Assembly: GCA_003993805.1 (NCBI GenBank)
Contig: RSEF01000002.1
Coordinates: 77,235,981 to 77,299,980 of the forward strand
Origin: Himantopus leucocephalus
Taxonomy: Eukaryota; Chordata; Aves; Charadriiformes; Recurvirostridae
Direction: 5' to 3'
DNA length: 64,000 nucleotides
Shown here: positions 33,081 through 46,211 of the stretch, piece after piece
Layout of the letters: every line of letters starts with the position of its first letter
How positions within the stretch are numbered: position 1 is the stretch's first letter
The notes under the pieces: model-generated
Told to the model about the DNA's origin: nothing
Seen by the model: the letters and a program-made list of their open reading frames with translations, nothing else
Databases searched by the model: none
Program-made: the position numbers and the translations under genes

Positions 33081-36000
33081 TATGCAATAAATCACATCCT
33101 CACTCGGGCAGGGATTTAACGGGAGGGGCTGAATGTAGTGTGGAGCACATGTTTCCAGTCATGTGTTGCACAAGTGGCTGTACAAGGCTTCTGTATTTGG
33201 CCTTGCCAACACTAATAGTCTTAGGTAGCACCTTGAGTCACAGATGCTAATGTCCTATTTGTGACTCCAGTGGCAGTTATGCAGCAGAGGTCAGTGGATA
33301 CACATGTGAACATTTACAAGTTTTGCATTAAATCCCGCCTGGATGAAACCTGCACACAGCATAAATTCAGCCCACCATGTATGTCTTGAGTCATGAATGC
33401 AGTTCATGCCAAGAAAACTGTGGGCTATTAAAAACACCTTTTATGCAAAATTCAAAATACCAAGTCTTATGATTCGCTTGCACTCATGTAACTGCATTGA
33501 CTCCAACAAAACTTCTCCCCACTTAGATCAGCAGAAGCAAGAGAAGGATCAGGCCTTTGTTTCTAATCTCCATTACAGAGCTGTACAGAGATGTGTCCAG
33601 ACCTGACTTTAAAAAAACCCAGTGCAACAGAAAGCATGTCGTTCAATTACCTCTATGATACCATTCCCAGAACGTGTTAGCACTTCCGCTGCCTCCCCAC
33701 TGAGCCATAAAGTACATGACATTATATGAAGAAAGGCGATCAGACTGCTAATTCTTAAATATAGCTTAATGAAAGGCAACAAAAAGTCACTGTCAGGAAG
33801 AACAATAGGTACCAAAGGAAGAAGAAGATACATCTTTTATTAACTTTTGCTCACAACCACAAAGTGCTCCTCTGCTATAGTCTGCTGCTATTCATAGCAA
33901 ATGGGTTAACTACCCAGACATTCATTAAACACCACGATACATTTGTACTGTTGACAGTACAAGTCAGTAAATGTTGGACAAAACGCACAGTGAAATCTCT
34001 TATAAATTATGGTTAAGGATGTAAATTGATCATGGGCATAAAACAGTCATTGAAAACAATGACTACCTTAAAATGTGGAAACAGGCCTGCACATGCTGCT
34101 GCAAGACTGAACTGTGAGAAATTCAAACAATGCTTTTTCTTTGTTTTATGGTTAAGCTTATTTCAGAATCATCTTGGAATTAACTGAAATAATCAATTAA
34201 GATTATCTCACATTCAGCTCCACAGAAGGGCCAGAAAGGTATGGCTGTAAGAATCCATAAGGGAGTAGCAGAGGAGGTAGAGTGACAGATTAGAAATATC
34301 TCTGAATGCTTTGCTTTCTTTTACTCTTGGAAATCACACCCTGAAAAGAAAAACTGTAGGCAATTATGTCGTACAGGCTATAGGGGGCTGTCAAGAAACA
34401 CACAGTATCAGCTAGGGTGCAGAGTCTTACTCTAATCTGCATTTGTGATCAGTAGACATAAGATCAGTGTATCAGGAGGAAAGACATTTTATCCTTGGCT
34501 TTTCAAATACTTCTGCATGAAAGACCAAATAATAAAAGCTTAGCTATATAACAAGTAACTCTGTATTTTACAGGTCTTTAAAAAACACTTCATAATGTTT
34601 AACTAGTAACCTAAGCCCGGTTTGGGTATTTTGAGTACAAGGAAGAAAACCTTTCCACAGCCAATTCTAAACACAAGAACCTGAAATACAAAAGAACTCC
34701 AACAAATTTCAAATTGAGAACAATGTTGCATTGTCAGGGACTAGATTTAATAGGTATTTTTAGTATTCAGTATCCCAATATCTATATGTCTCTTGGCTTC
34801 CTGAGAGGTTGGGCTGCATCTGAGGCACAAAGAGATTTCCAAGTTTGTGGTAGAGCCAAAGAATTCTAGATTTCCAAGTGCTTTAGCTCATTGAACATTA
34901 CTGCCTCTTCTAGCTCACGCAGTCCTTCTCTTCCTTGGGAGGGATCTTCAAACCTGAGAGGAGAAACAATTTGCCTGGTCTGTGGACTTTGGACTGACTT
35001 TGCCTCAGCCTTGCCCTCTGCTTTCCTCATTTCCCACCTATAAAGGAGAGCACCATACTCTTACAGGCAGTTACCATCATACCACTCAAAAGGTACGAAT
35101 TTCTAGTGGGTAACATGTAGTGTCCACTAAGTTGCGGTATGGGATGGAGCTAGGGCAGCTTGTCTTCAGTATGGTCCTTTCTCTTTGGCTGATTTTTATC
35201 TGACTGACTCTTTTATATATCATAAATGCCTTAGACCTATCTTATACATAGCATTAATACAGAAATAAATGTTCCCTTGGAGTGTTTGAGGTATCTTCTG
35301 ATACCTCTGCAGGCACTACTAACTTCTACCAGAACTTGTACAGGCTTCCAGGTTGGGAAAAGCAGGACAGGATCTACAGGCAGCATGAACTAATGTTGCT
35401 TCCAGTAAAGTGAGGGTCAGGCCCAGGAAAGCACTGCGTTTCCTCTGGAAAGGAAAGCCCCCCACCTCTTTCGCTATAAATATACCAGACTTGTGTGCTT
35501 TGTTTTGAGCCCAGTTTCCTAAGGAAACAAGGTCTGTGCAGTCACGCTGTGCCTGTCTGTCTGTTTCTGTTCCCCACTCCTAACTCTCATTAGTTGTCTT
35601 GACCAGATTTGACGGTGGGGGTCGTGGTCTCCAGTACACTAAGCTTTTTTTTGCACCTCGGTGACCAAGAGGAGAAAAGCGTTTGTTGTTCTTTATGTCT
35701 CCCCTAAGAGAAAAGCTTTGTCATATGCTTTTTCTGTCTGAGACAGAGAACCCAGAGGGGAAGAGACCTTGTGAGACAGGTTAGCAGGAAACCAGGTTGT
35801 GTTAGTTCCTCTGCTCTGGGAACTACATGTTTAGTTTAATTTCTGCAGGAAGTATCCAGCATGACAGATACCGTGCAGGCGGTGCCCCATAATACCTTTG
35901 TGAAGCTGGACATTTCAGTTTTCAGAAGTTACAGATCTTTTGAGAGATCTGAGAGGGTACTGTGTTAGTCTTTGAAGGCTGAAGAAATTCTGATGCTTCT

Positions 36001-39000
36001 CTGTCACCCATCTCCCTGTCTTCGTGATGTCTTTATCTTCTTGGGGCAAGAAGACTTTGGGGTGCCCTGGGGGACCTCCCTTTTCCAGGTCCCCACCTGC
36101 CAGGACAAACCAGGCTCCACTCCCATGGCCTTGAAGACCATGTGGTCATTTGCACTTCTGTAGATTCAGCGGACAGTAGGGGTCCAGTCATGGTAGTGAT
36201 TTGTATTCACCTGCACAAGTGCATTCAGCACAAATTAGAGGAAAATCAAACCTTAAGGATCCAGTAAGAGAGTATTTTATAGCCACTCTGCATAGCAGTG
36301 AAAAATGCACATAGCATGAGGCAGAAAGTCTACCCTCCAGAGAGTCTTATTTGTGTTACGACCCTCCCTCTATTAATCATAGCAATAATATTCTCCTGTG
36401 ATGTATACACATAAAATCATCACTTTTTTTTTTTTGCGTAATGATGTTGCCTTATCTACTGCCTCTGCAGCTACATATAACAAGCACAAAATCTGTGCTT
36501 AAAGAATGAAACATATATTAACAGGAAAAAAAAATGCCATGCTTCAGAATTGCATTACAGGTTCCATACAGGAACTTATTTCCTCTTCTTTATTTAACAA
36601 ACATATCATGTAGACATATCTATCTAAGGCAGACATGATTATTCATTGCAAAAACAACAGCTATTTTTATGTAAAGCAGAAACTAATGAAGTAAGAAAAT
36701 GTATTGAGAGATTTTTGGCTATGCTTTTTTGGATTCCGAGTGTGGTGTTTACGTGGCAGCTGCTTTGCTGGATATTGCCTCGCTGATGGCTTGTGGCATT
36801 GATTTATTGACATGCTCAAACTAGAAATTAAGGCAGCCTCAGGGGAGGATATCAACTGACCTGTAAATTGGAACATGTGTTTCGGGGTTTTTTGTTGTGC
36901 TTTTTTTTTTTTTTTAACAAGACTTCTGTCACTGACTTCAACATTTTCCATTTAACACAAAAAAATTCTTCTACATCTCAAATGTATTCAGACCATAACA
37001 ATAAATTAGGACAATGGACTCGTGCTGACTTCTGCCAGCAGAAGATCTAGCTCCTGTGGTTAAATTATTTTTTCCTACACAGCATTAGAAAGAAGAGCTA
37101 CCTTTTTTTTTTTTCACCAACTTTTTCCAAAGTCAAGATTAATCTTAAGTAACGAACTATGAGGTCAGTGAATAGTGAATTCTAGCCAGGGTATTAGCAA
37201 GTTGGTGAAAGAGCATTCTCACGAAGCTGTCTGCCACATCTGCTGATGTTCAACAACAAAAGAGGCTCCCCAAAGTCCCTGTCTTGAATTACCCCTATAC
37301 CAGATTTCTACCAGTCAGTCAAATTTTATCTGAGTCATTTACACGCCCACTCCGGCAGGAGCGTGGGAGCAGCGAGCAAAGGGCAGGCATCCACCGGGAG
37401 CCCGGCCAGAGTGAAGACTGACAGGGCATGCTGGCCCCAGATGATTAGATACTACGTTTTCGTAACCAAATTGTGAGGCAAGGATGCTGCCTGTCTCTAC
37501 GCTGGCAGAGTTCCTCCCATGACAGAGCCTGATGCTGCAGGGAATGAAAATTATGATGATAATTCTGTCATCCGGGCTACTTATGAAGCATCTGCTAGGT
37601 ATTTTTGAGGCAGAAACAGTGTTTCTGGAGCAGCCCTGAGCCAGGAGAAAGTTCAGGGGAATGGTTCACGTTTAGGCGGAGTGGATGTCAGCGCCTGGCC
37701 ACCAAAATCCAGCCAACCTTCAGCCAGTGCCCACGGGACATAGCACGGGCATTTCACTGTGTGACTGTCCCGAATCCCAGCGCTGGCTGGTAGGCCCTCT
37801 CCAGCTCCCTTGCACCAGGGATGATCGCAGCCATGCCCGCACCATGGCTTTTGGCTTGTACGGGGTGCTGGCAGCTCATCAGCAACAGGGTGACTGGCAT
37901 GAGGTCTACCTGAGAAGGACACATATTTGGTGGCAAAACACAGCGTTGTGGCAGTCATGCCAGGAAAGTGCTTCGCAGTACCTGCACTCTGGTTTTCATC
38001 CTTGCCGCCTGGCCTCATCAGCTGGGTCATTTCATGTACACTCATACCCACAGGAGAACACAGGAGAAAACCACCTTTTAGTTTCGTTTTTCATTTCTAA
38101 TGGAAAGACAAACCAAATCCTACAACGATATTTTCCTTACAGTTTTTTCACCAACCCATTTGCACACACTGCTACGCTGCCTGACTACTCTCAATTACCT
38201 TAATCTGATTTTCAATCTCTGTAACACATGACTGTATTAGCAAGCGTTATTTCACAGAAAAGCCGAGTTCCGGTGTCAGTTTACCATTTCGGCACTGGCA
38301 GACGTGCTACTTGTTCCTCATTCCTCCCCAGTCCTTCAAGATCTGAAGGAAAGTGCTCTCCCTTTTGAGACCCACCGCCTTTGCAGCAGTCTCAGTGCAA
38401 CACAGGGGGAACGCGAATTTCTCCCAGCAACTGCTTTGACATGTTGTGCAGTCCAGCTTCATGGTAAATACCTCGCTGACCTCAAGTTTCTCTTCCCGCT
38501 GTAGATTTACTGTGCACATGTAACAAGGGAACTACAACAGCTTTCAATGTGCAAAACCACATTCTGTGAATTAAAGGGTTTCTTCTTTTTCCTTTGGTTT
38601 TATGGATGCCTACGACTCTACCCATACTGCGTACTTTTTGCTTCCACTGGTGTGGGTTGTTCCAAAAAGCATCCATTTGAAAAAGCACTGGAAACTAAAG
38701 CTTTTTGTTTACTCAGTAAGCTCTGGAGGCGTTTGCGCTGAAACTAGAGTGAAAGGAAAATAACGGCCTTGATCTCTCCCTCAACCACCAAGACCAGAAC
38801 GCTGAGGAAGTCCACGACCTGTCCCTAGATCTCCACCTCCAACATCAGACAGAAGAAAACAATTGCCTTCCTTGGAGACCTCGCAAAGAATAAAGCTGTA
38901 GCTAAATAAAATTCTCATGCCAGCAACTTTGGGAATTACTCTGTTGTTATTGTTACAGCAAAATCTCCATTGACTCTGCCTTTCATGTGAACGGAAAAGG

Positions 39001-39854
39001 GTCTGGAAAAGAAGCTGAGATGACAGCAGGACACGTCGCTTCCACTGCTGCAGATCCAGGGCCTGATGGTTCAACCAATGCTTTCTCCAGCCTGACCACA
39101 CCAGGCTCGCCTCGCTGTTTGCTCTTGATTTTCACAAGCAACTGCAGCTCAGAGCCTGAAAGGACGGGTACGGCACAAACGCTGGTAACACAGTGGCCGT
39201 GACTCAGCGGATGCAGGACGTCAGGGTCTGAAGAAAAGCTCACAGTGACCATCACATGTCAGCAGTTATGCAGTCATTATACATCACTAAAAAGCAAAGA
39301 AAATGTCAATTTCACAACTCTTCAGAACTTGTTATTTTAGCAGCAGGGACATTTTTACTCAAATAATGGTTGTGCTCAAACAAAAGCCACGGGTCTAAAT
39401 TTGGCCTCCAAACGCAGGGTTTCTAAATATCCAGATGAAGCTTGGATGCCTACACTTTCCAGCTCCCAAAATGAGTCGTCAGGGGCCCCTTGCAAAGACC
39501 TGTACCCTCTCCAGCTCTGCTTCAAGCCAGTCAGGCTTTGCCAGCTCCAACCCAAGCTGCTCTGAGTTTGCACGGATACTGCCTGCCATTCTAAAGGGTG
39601 TGTGGATGGATCCAAACTGACTCAGGGACAGAGCACGAGGGAAGCTAGTGTAACTTCATCCTTGTAGAAAAGAGACTGCAGAGATTTATTATAAGCTGAT
39701 GTAAGAGAGAGTACTGGCATCACAGTGATGGCCACGCTGCTGAGGTGGAAGGCAAAAGGTGCTGAAGGGAGGAGAGAGGGAACATTCTCATTAAAATACT
39801 TATAATTTGTAGGTCAACAATAAAGGCATTTTACTAGTTTAGAGTGTCAGTAGG
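33081..39854. other. Unique intergenic sequence
   Basis: No gene recognised. The segment 33480-33560 (GCATTGACTCC, then GGATCAGGCC) faintly resembles a palindromic sauropsid repeat. Poly-T or poly-A runs occur at 36424-36436, 36900-36915 and 37103-37114. Frames up to 172 codons near 37650-38200 overlap on opposite strands and are treated as chance. Confidence 0.45.
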
Positions 39855-40030
39855 AGTCAAGAGACTGAAGATCTACCTGTGATTTGCTATGTAACCTAGA
39901 AAGGTTTAACTTCTCCAACACTCAGCTTGCATACTTGAAAATTAAAAAGAAAGAATTAAGAGCAATAGGAGAAACAATACACTAATGCTTGTAAAGTTCC
40001 TTCAGATATTGGCTCTACAGTAAATTAAAA
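39855..40030 (+). mobile_element. Probable MIR / CORE-SINE remnant (plus strand)
   Basis: Follows the order of a MIR-type tRNA-derived SINE: GGAGTCAAGAGACTGA, then CTATGTAACCTAG, TTAACTTCTCC, CACTCAG, and a TGTAAAGTTCCTTCAGATAT-like 3' segment. Strongly diverged, as expected for an element active in early amniotes. Confidence 0.45.
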
Positions 40031-40405
40031 TATAAATTTTAATGATGTCTTACTTATCGTGAGTGAGATAGATGGAAGAAAGGCCTCTGGGTAACCTTAA
40101 AGTATTGCTTTCATTGCATACTAACAATTTATTAAAGTTCTTTCATTTTCATTTCCCAAATCCATTGTAATTAATCCTTAAACTTTTCTGAGTACACGCA
40201 GTCTTTTATTCAAAGAAAGGTGTCCTCTCCCCAGCAGGCCCAGAAACACTGGCCCATGATTAAAAGTGTAGGTTTTTAACAATTTATAAAACATTTTTCT
40301 CCAGTTTTAAAGAGACTTCTCAGTCACCTCTAGTTAGAAATTTCTCCCCACTTCAGCAGCGGAAGGTCCCTGGCCATACCTCCCGGCACAAGCCTGGCAG
40401 GCGTG

Positions 40406-40570
40406 TGTTTATGTGCTCAGCCTTTGCCGCTGAGCAGAGACTGCCAATTGTGCTGCGCTGTACTTCATTAAGTAGTAGTTTTACGAGGTGGACTGCAGCA
40501 CACGGGGGACAGGCACGAGACCACCAGATTTATGGCATTTCGGTCTCGAGCTGACAGCGCGACAGTATTC
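40406..40570 (+). repeat. Unclassified ~160-bp repeat, copy A
   Basis: Shares most of its length with 44998-45160. The longest shared words are GAGCAGAGACTGCCAATTGT, AGGTGGACTGCAGCACAC and GAGACCACCAGATTTAT. Copy A keeps several CpG where copy B has TpG or CpA. Flanks differ, so this is an insertion-like unit and not a large duplication. No family recognised. Confidence 0.85.
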
Positions 40571-42888
40571 ACACAACAAAAAACATATTACAAGAATGTT
40601 AACGTCGTGAGAGAGCCCCACAAAAANGAAAAACCAAACCCAACGAGGTAGGAAATTCAGAGGTAGGCATTAAAACTCCAGTACCCAGCATGGCAAGATT
40701 AAAATGGTGTGTTCCCCTCTGCCTGGCTGCTGGGGTCTTTAATCCTCGGCTGTGCATTAAATAGCCTGGCTTTTAGGGCGGCGGAGGTGTTGGGCTCCAC
40801 CACCCACCTGCAGGAGGCGAGTACCCATCCTGCCGGCACCAGCTCCTCGCCCTCACCTCTGGGGCAGCCGGACCAATGTCTTGGAGCAGCAGCCCAGAGA
40901 GGTTACGATGCATTTGGTAGCCAGATGGACATCTATCAAACGGGAAGGGAGATACGGAATGTCTTCAAAGCTGTTTTTAAAAAATGCTTGTCTCTCTTGC
41001 CTATATCTCTCGCCAATGAATGGGCTCTTGTTTGCCTTAGTGGGAACTACCATTTCAGAGGTATTTTCCAGAAATAGATTAAGAAAAGTAGGCTACAGTA
41101 GAAGCAAATGGATAACTGAGGGTTTGTGTAGAGTCAAACTTTAAAAGGTCTGGATCACAGGGAAACTCAGCCACCTCCCCAGTAACTTTTTAGAGCCGTT
41201 ACAGGGAGTGTCCTCTTACTTTGTCCCAACATGACATTAATCCTGGCAATTACAGGCTAGTGTATCCACAATTGATTCTCAGTCCCCCAGAGGACAGGGG
41301 TGCAGGAACTGATATCTGAAGGGCATTTCTCTACAGCATTTTGTTCAGGGGCAATTGCACAGGAATCCCCTTTAAGAGTGGATTACACTAAGAGAACAAT
41401 TTCTCCCCAAATTAAAGTGCACACATGTACAGTTAATAGATGTTGCACTTTAGCCTGACATCTTTACATTAATCTGTACTGTAGACGAGCTCAAAACCCT
41501 GATGGACACCAAGGGTTGGATTGCTCAGTGCAGCCTCTGTGCATCCTCAGAGGCCAGAGGTATGCACATACAATTTTATCCTGGCTGCCAGGGCAGTCTT
41601 CTGACATAAAACAGAGCTGCCTATTGCCTAGACCATACTACCAGGGAGGGTTTACTGGGGCCAAGGGGCAACTGGCCACTGGCTTCCTGGGGCACCCTTT
41701 ACAATAAGCCCTTTCCGGCAGCAAGGTCCTCTGCAACATAGTGGAAAGGGGCAGCAAGAAACCCCCAAAGCAGGCACCTCTACAGGTCCAGGAGCCTCTC
41801 GGCTTCTTTGACGTGAACTAAAGTTGCGCTATGCCACCAAAGGGGCCTGAGCCACCAAAAGGGGCCTTAGCTCCAGCCCCAAACTGCAACAATGCTGTGA
41901 CTTGACAGCAGGTAGCTTTGCCTCGCCAGCCCGAGTTTGATTATCTCACCCAAGAACTGCATAAGGCTGTTGTAATTTGGCAAGGAAACACTTTGCGCTG
42001 ATATTGTGACTTGATCTTGTGTGCTATAATCAGGCTTAATGCTGTCCCAGGGCAATCTGGAAAAACTCAGAGTTACGCACCAGCACTTGCTTTCAGCAAA
42101 CCAAATCCAGGACTCTGGCTGTAAGTATTTCCATTCTGACACCACCTGCTAGACAAAATTAGTCCCACTGCCAGTCAATTTATACCCATTTCTTGGCTGT
42201 CCTCTCCTGATCTGGGAGGTCTACAAGGCATGGTGAGGAGCTCATGCCTGTCACAGATGTCTATAGCATACCCGGCTCCCGGCCATGCACTCACAGCCAT
42301 ACCCCACATTTCATCCCTGTGAGGTTCCACACAGAGAGCTCACCCAGAGCACCTCAGAAGGCCCATAAGCTCCAGCAAAGCACGGTGCTAATGGGACTTG
42401 CTCTCCTAATTCTGGTTCTTGAATCTCTGTGCACTCAACTCTCCAAACCTATTCATAGCCAACTCAGGTACCTCCAACAATTCACTCCATCCAGGTGCAG
42501 CTCCAGGGCTCATACAAACAGGCAGCTGTTTCACGCTGAGACCATCAGGCTGCCGTCACTGCCAGAACAGCCCCATGGCAAGGAACAGTTATGGTGCTGC
42601 TGCCCACCACACCCGTGTCGAAATGCAGCGCCTCTGGCAGGAGGAAGAGGGTCAGGGTGGTGCCAGAAAGTTCTGTGAAGGAGCAAGGGCTACTGGCATA
42701 AGTTGGAGTTACTGTGGATGATGTCCGTGTACACACCATCCAACTGCTGCTGCTCCCACCGTTCACTCAATGCAAAGCTTGAAGCTGTGCTCCAGCTCAC
42801 AAAAAAGCTTACAAGACAAGGACTGTCCAGTGAAAAGTCACTGCAATAATGATAATAGAGATGTGTGTTACAAATAGATAGTTCATTG
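40571..42888. other. Unique intergenic sequence
   Basis: A single N at 40626 sits in an A-rich run. A short tandem pair GCCACCAAAGGGGCCT (41833-41870) is the only repeat noted. No gene recognised. Confidence 0.45.
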
Positions 42889-42988
42889 NNNNNNNNNNNN
42901 NNNNNNNNNNNNNNNNNNNNNNNNNNNNNNNNNNNNNNNNNNNNNNNNNNNNNNNNNNNNNNNNNNNNNNNNNNNNNNNNNNNNNNNN
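42889..42988. other. Assembly gap (100 N)
   Basis: Exactly 100 N; no repeat recognised at the edges. Confidence 0.98.
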
Positions 42989-43199
42989 CGGCATTTGGCC
43001 TTTTTGTATTTGGGGTGTGAGTCAGTCCCATCTACAGTGAAATGAAGTCCACCCATGAGGTCTGCATGCAGATCTGGGGTCACGGGTGGATCAGGTTAAT
43101 CCCGCAGTATGATGAGCTTTTAGATTTAGATTTTATTTTGGGCCATTTGTTTCACATCACAGGACTGAGAATTTACGGATCAAGCCCCTCCAAAGTGTT

Positions 43200-43211
43200 T
43201 TAGGTACCTAA
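43200..43211. repeat. Perfect 12-bp palindrome
   Basis: TTAGGTACCTAA. It shares TTAGGT and ACCTAA words with the termini of the TIR-like element at 18834-19057. Confidence 0.6.
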
Positions 43212-43264
43212 CTTCTATCAGTGACTCTTTCCATACATTTCTTTCATGAAAAAGTGTTAATTAT

Positions 43265-43618
43265 GTTCCTCCTGGAGAAGAGCAAGCTCGGGGGGATCTC
43301 ATCAATATATATAAATACCTGAAGGAAGGATGAAAAGAGGATGGAGCCAGGTTCTTTTCTGTGGTGCCCAGTGACAGGACTAGAGGCAATGGGCACAAAC
43401 TGAAACACAGGAGGTTCCCTCTGAACACCAAGAAACATTTTCTTACTGTGAGGATGGCTGAGCACCAGAACAGCAAGGTTGTGGAGTCTCCACCCTTGGA
43501 GATATTCAAAAACCGTCTGGACATGGCTCTGGGCCACTGGCTCTACATGGCCCTGCTTGAACAGGAGGGTTGATGACCTCCAGAGGTCCCTTCCAACCTC
43601 AACCAGTCTGATTCTATG
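43265..43618 (+). mobile_element. CR1 LINE 3' end
   Basis: 5'-truncated CR1 starting in the reverse transcriptase C-terminus (GGGGGATCTCATCAATATAT, then GTGACAGGACTAGAGGCAAT). It runs through GTGGAGTCTCCACCCTTGGA and CAGAGGTCCCTTCCAACCTC to a GATTCTATG tail. One frame (43361-43573) is open over the conserved C-terminal part, but the catalytic domain is absent. Confidence 0.93.
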
Positions 43619-43859
43619 TAGACTTATAGCCTGGAAAATAAAATTCACCTGAGGCATGGCGTAGAGCAGGATCAGCTAGTCACAGAGTGCAAGTGCACAA
43701 AATAAAACCAGTCCTTCCCCAAAACAGCTGAATCACTGCATAAACACAGACATGGGCAAAGAACACATCTGCACACCGCTGGCTGCGAAAAAACGGAGAG
43801 AAAAAACCAGCAGCACCACGAATACGAACGAAAACTGAGGATCAGTGGTATTCAGGGAT

Positions 43860-44090
43860 TCCTCCCCCCCCGGCCCCGCTGCCCCAAAGCGTGGAGACAC
43901 AGCTCAAAAATCAAAAAAGGAGACAACTGTCTCCTTTTGCGAGGGGAACCTGTGGGCGAAGGCGCGCAGCCCCGGGCGCGGCGGCTGCAGGCAGGGAGCA
44001 AAGCGCTAGAGGGCACCAGCGGGACGGGGCCGCTCCTCCTGCCGCTGGAGCCAACCTGCCGACCCAGCCACTAAACGCTTCTCTCTTCTT
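43860..44090. promoter_or_regulatory. Isolated CpG-rich patch in the gene desert
   Basis: A short GC- and CpG-rich island (C-run at 43863-43871, GGCGAAGGCGCGCAGCCCCG near 43962) with a 7-bp-arm palindrome around an E-box-like centre (GGAGACAACTGTCTCC, 43919-43934). It could be the promoter of a noncoding transcript. A T-run and an A-run with a single N (44134) follow. Confidence 0.35.
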
Positions 44091-44134
44091 TTTTTTCCAT
44101 TATTTTTTTTTTTTCTTTAAAAAGGGAAAAAAAN

Positions 44135-44997
44135 AAAAAAGATGTAACTCTCTCCCAGAAAGCAGCACATACCTCCGTCCTGCACAGTCACGAGGGTCCT
44201 TCTCTTAAAGAGAAAAGTTGGGTGCTAAGGCCGTAACAGAGATTTTGCAACTCCTCGCCGCTCTGCGAAGGAGTAAGGCAGAGAGCATGGTGGGGGGGGA
44301 CTTCAGACAGTCTGGGCAGTACAGCTTCCCTCCAGAGTAGGAAAACTGCTTATTTAGCAGAATTTGAGGGCCATTGTATTCAGAACTTGCTGTCAGGGAA
44401 GGCAACCAAGGAAACAAAAGAAGATACAAGATGGAGCTCTCTTAGCCAGTCTCCCTATTTTCCCCTCTCTGCTCCTGCAGGACACTTCAGCATCCACAGC
44501 AGGTGCTGCCCTGACACCCTGGGGACCCAGGGCCACCCCTCTACTTTGGGTCGGCAGCAGCACTGGACGTCCCACCATACTGTCACGCAGGCAGCGGGAC
44601 TGACCACTCCAGAAAGTTCCATGCCGGCACCCCTTGGCTCTCTGCCCAGACCTCCCGAGCTGCTGTCGCCTGCTCGAGGTGGCTGCTCACCACGCCGGGT
44701 CTGCCCCAGCAGGTTGCCCCAGCCAGCACGAAGCAAGCCCCGTTTGTCATTGCCAGCCGGCATACATCCCCAGCCAAGCCACCTCCGTCGGGCTGCTACC
44801 GTTCCTCCGCAGGCATCACCTGCGCTGCCAAGTCTCATCTTTTCTTTCTTTGAGTATTTGGGCTCCCGGGGTGTATCAGTGCCAGGAACACCGAGCTCCC
44901 CCATCCTCACAGGAAGGCAGGAGGGCTGCGCTGGCAGCCGGAGCCGTCCCCCGCCTCCCCGTCACCTCCAGCCTCCACCTTCAGGGACCGGGAGCGG
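44135..44997. other. GC-rich unique sequence
   Basis: Frames of 213 codons on the plus strand (44387-45028) and 151 on the minus strand overlap. Both are rich in Pro, Ser and Arg with no known domain, and GC content explains their length. Confidence 0.4.
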
Positions 44998-45160
44998 GTT
45001 TATATGCTCACTGCTAGGCCTGGGCTGAGCAGAGACTGCCAATTGTACTGCACTGTACTTAATTATGTAGTAGTTTTATGAGGTGGACTGCAGCACACCG
45101 GGGACCAACGTGAGACCACCAGATTTATTGCACTTTAACTTTGAGCTGACAGTATAACAG
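44998..45160 (+). repeat. Unclassified ~160-bp repeat, copy B
   Basis: Second copy of the element at 40406-40570, same orientation, 4.6 kb further on. Core identity is roughly 85-90 percent by eye, with many differences of CpG-decay type. Confidence 0.85.
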
Positions 45161-46156
45161 GCTCTAAGAGGTAAGTACTCAGTGCTTTATTCACTGATCT
45201 TTTGCCCTCTCCCTACATTTTCGTACAAGGCTTCGGAGCCTGTCTGGGATGATGGGAAGAATCTGGAACAGTGAATAAGAGTGTGAGAAGGGGAGAAAGG
45301 CAGGCAAACAGACAGAGAAAGAGACCCAAAGAGCAGGAGAGGGATGGAGAGAAAGGAGGAGGAGAAGCAGCTTCTTGGTACAAACCCACAACCAGGTGTT
45401 CCAGACCCTGCGGCCCTGGGTTTTTATATCATTTTATTTGTCATGAAATCACAAACTGGAGCCTTGTCAGCAGAAGTAACTCCACAGGAGATGCTAATAG
45501 CTGCATCCCTGCGGGATCCCTAGCTCAGCACCCATTTCATAACAGCAGCAACGCTCGTATTTTAACAAACTAACAAGAGTAACACCTTGGGGGTTTTTGC
45601 TTGGGAACAACCAGCCATCATCCCCATCCCACTGAAAAGTGACTGAAGGAGTTACTTCAAGAGGAGCTCTTCACCCACATCCTTTGACGACATGGACTGG
45701 ACTTAGCCACATGTGCTCAGGGTTTGGGGGAAAGAAATACTGCCTGGTTTTGGAACGTGGTTGGCTATATGCACCAGGAGGATGGAAAAACCATCACACA
45801 CTTTTTTTTTTTTATCTGCACTTGTGCGGTATTTAAAATATTGCTTTGAATCTATACAGATTTTCAGTTATTGGACCTCTTGGATTTTTAAACCTCACTG
45901 ACTCTCAGCCAGACTGCCTCCGTCTGCATTGAAAGGAGCCATTCTTCTTCTTCTTCTTTTTATTTTTTTTTTCCTTCAGTGAAACTGGAGCCTTTCCCTT
46001 CCCGTAACTTTCAGCTGGCTGAGCCATTCCTAGATCTCTGCATTTTTCACTTTGCAGCCTGACCCCCAGGACTTTGGGAGACTCATAAGAGAAGTTATGT
46101 GACACATTGGCTGCCGTGAAAAGCTGTGTAGATGAAGGGGAAATGCTACAGATGTC
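45161..46156. other. Unique sequence with purine-rich tract
   Basis: A purine-rich stretch (45245-45372, GA-rich) and a TTC-triplet run (45944-45958) followed by a T-run. No gene recognised. Confidence 0.4.
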
Positions 46157-46211
46157 AAAATAAAATAAAATAAAATAAAATAAAATAAAATAAAATAAAA
46201 TAAAATAAAAT
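46157..46211. repeat. (AAAAT)11 microsatellite
   Basis: Eleven uninterrupted five-base units, 55 bp in all. Confidence 0.97.

Noticed and set aside
37650..38205. Overlapping 132- and 172-codon frames on opposite strands
   Set aside because: No domain recognised; typical of chance frames in moderately GC-rich DNA.
44387..45028. 213-codon plus-strand Pro/Ser-rich frame
   Set aside because: GC-rich sequence with an overlapping 151-codon frame on the other strand; its 3' end runs into the unclassified repeat copy B.
46157..46211. Regular repeat that might suggest an array
   Set aside because: A five-base microsatellite, with no spacers, so not a CRISPR array.
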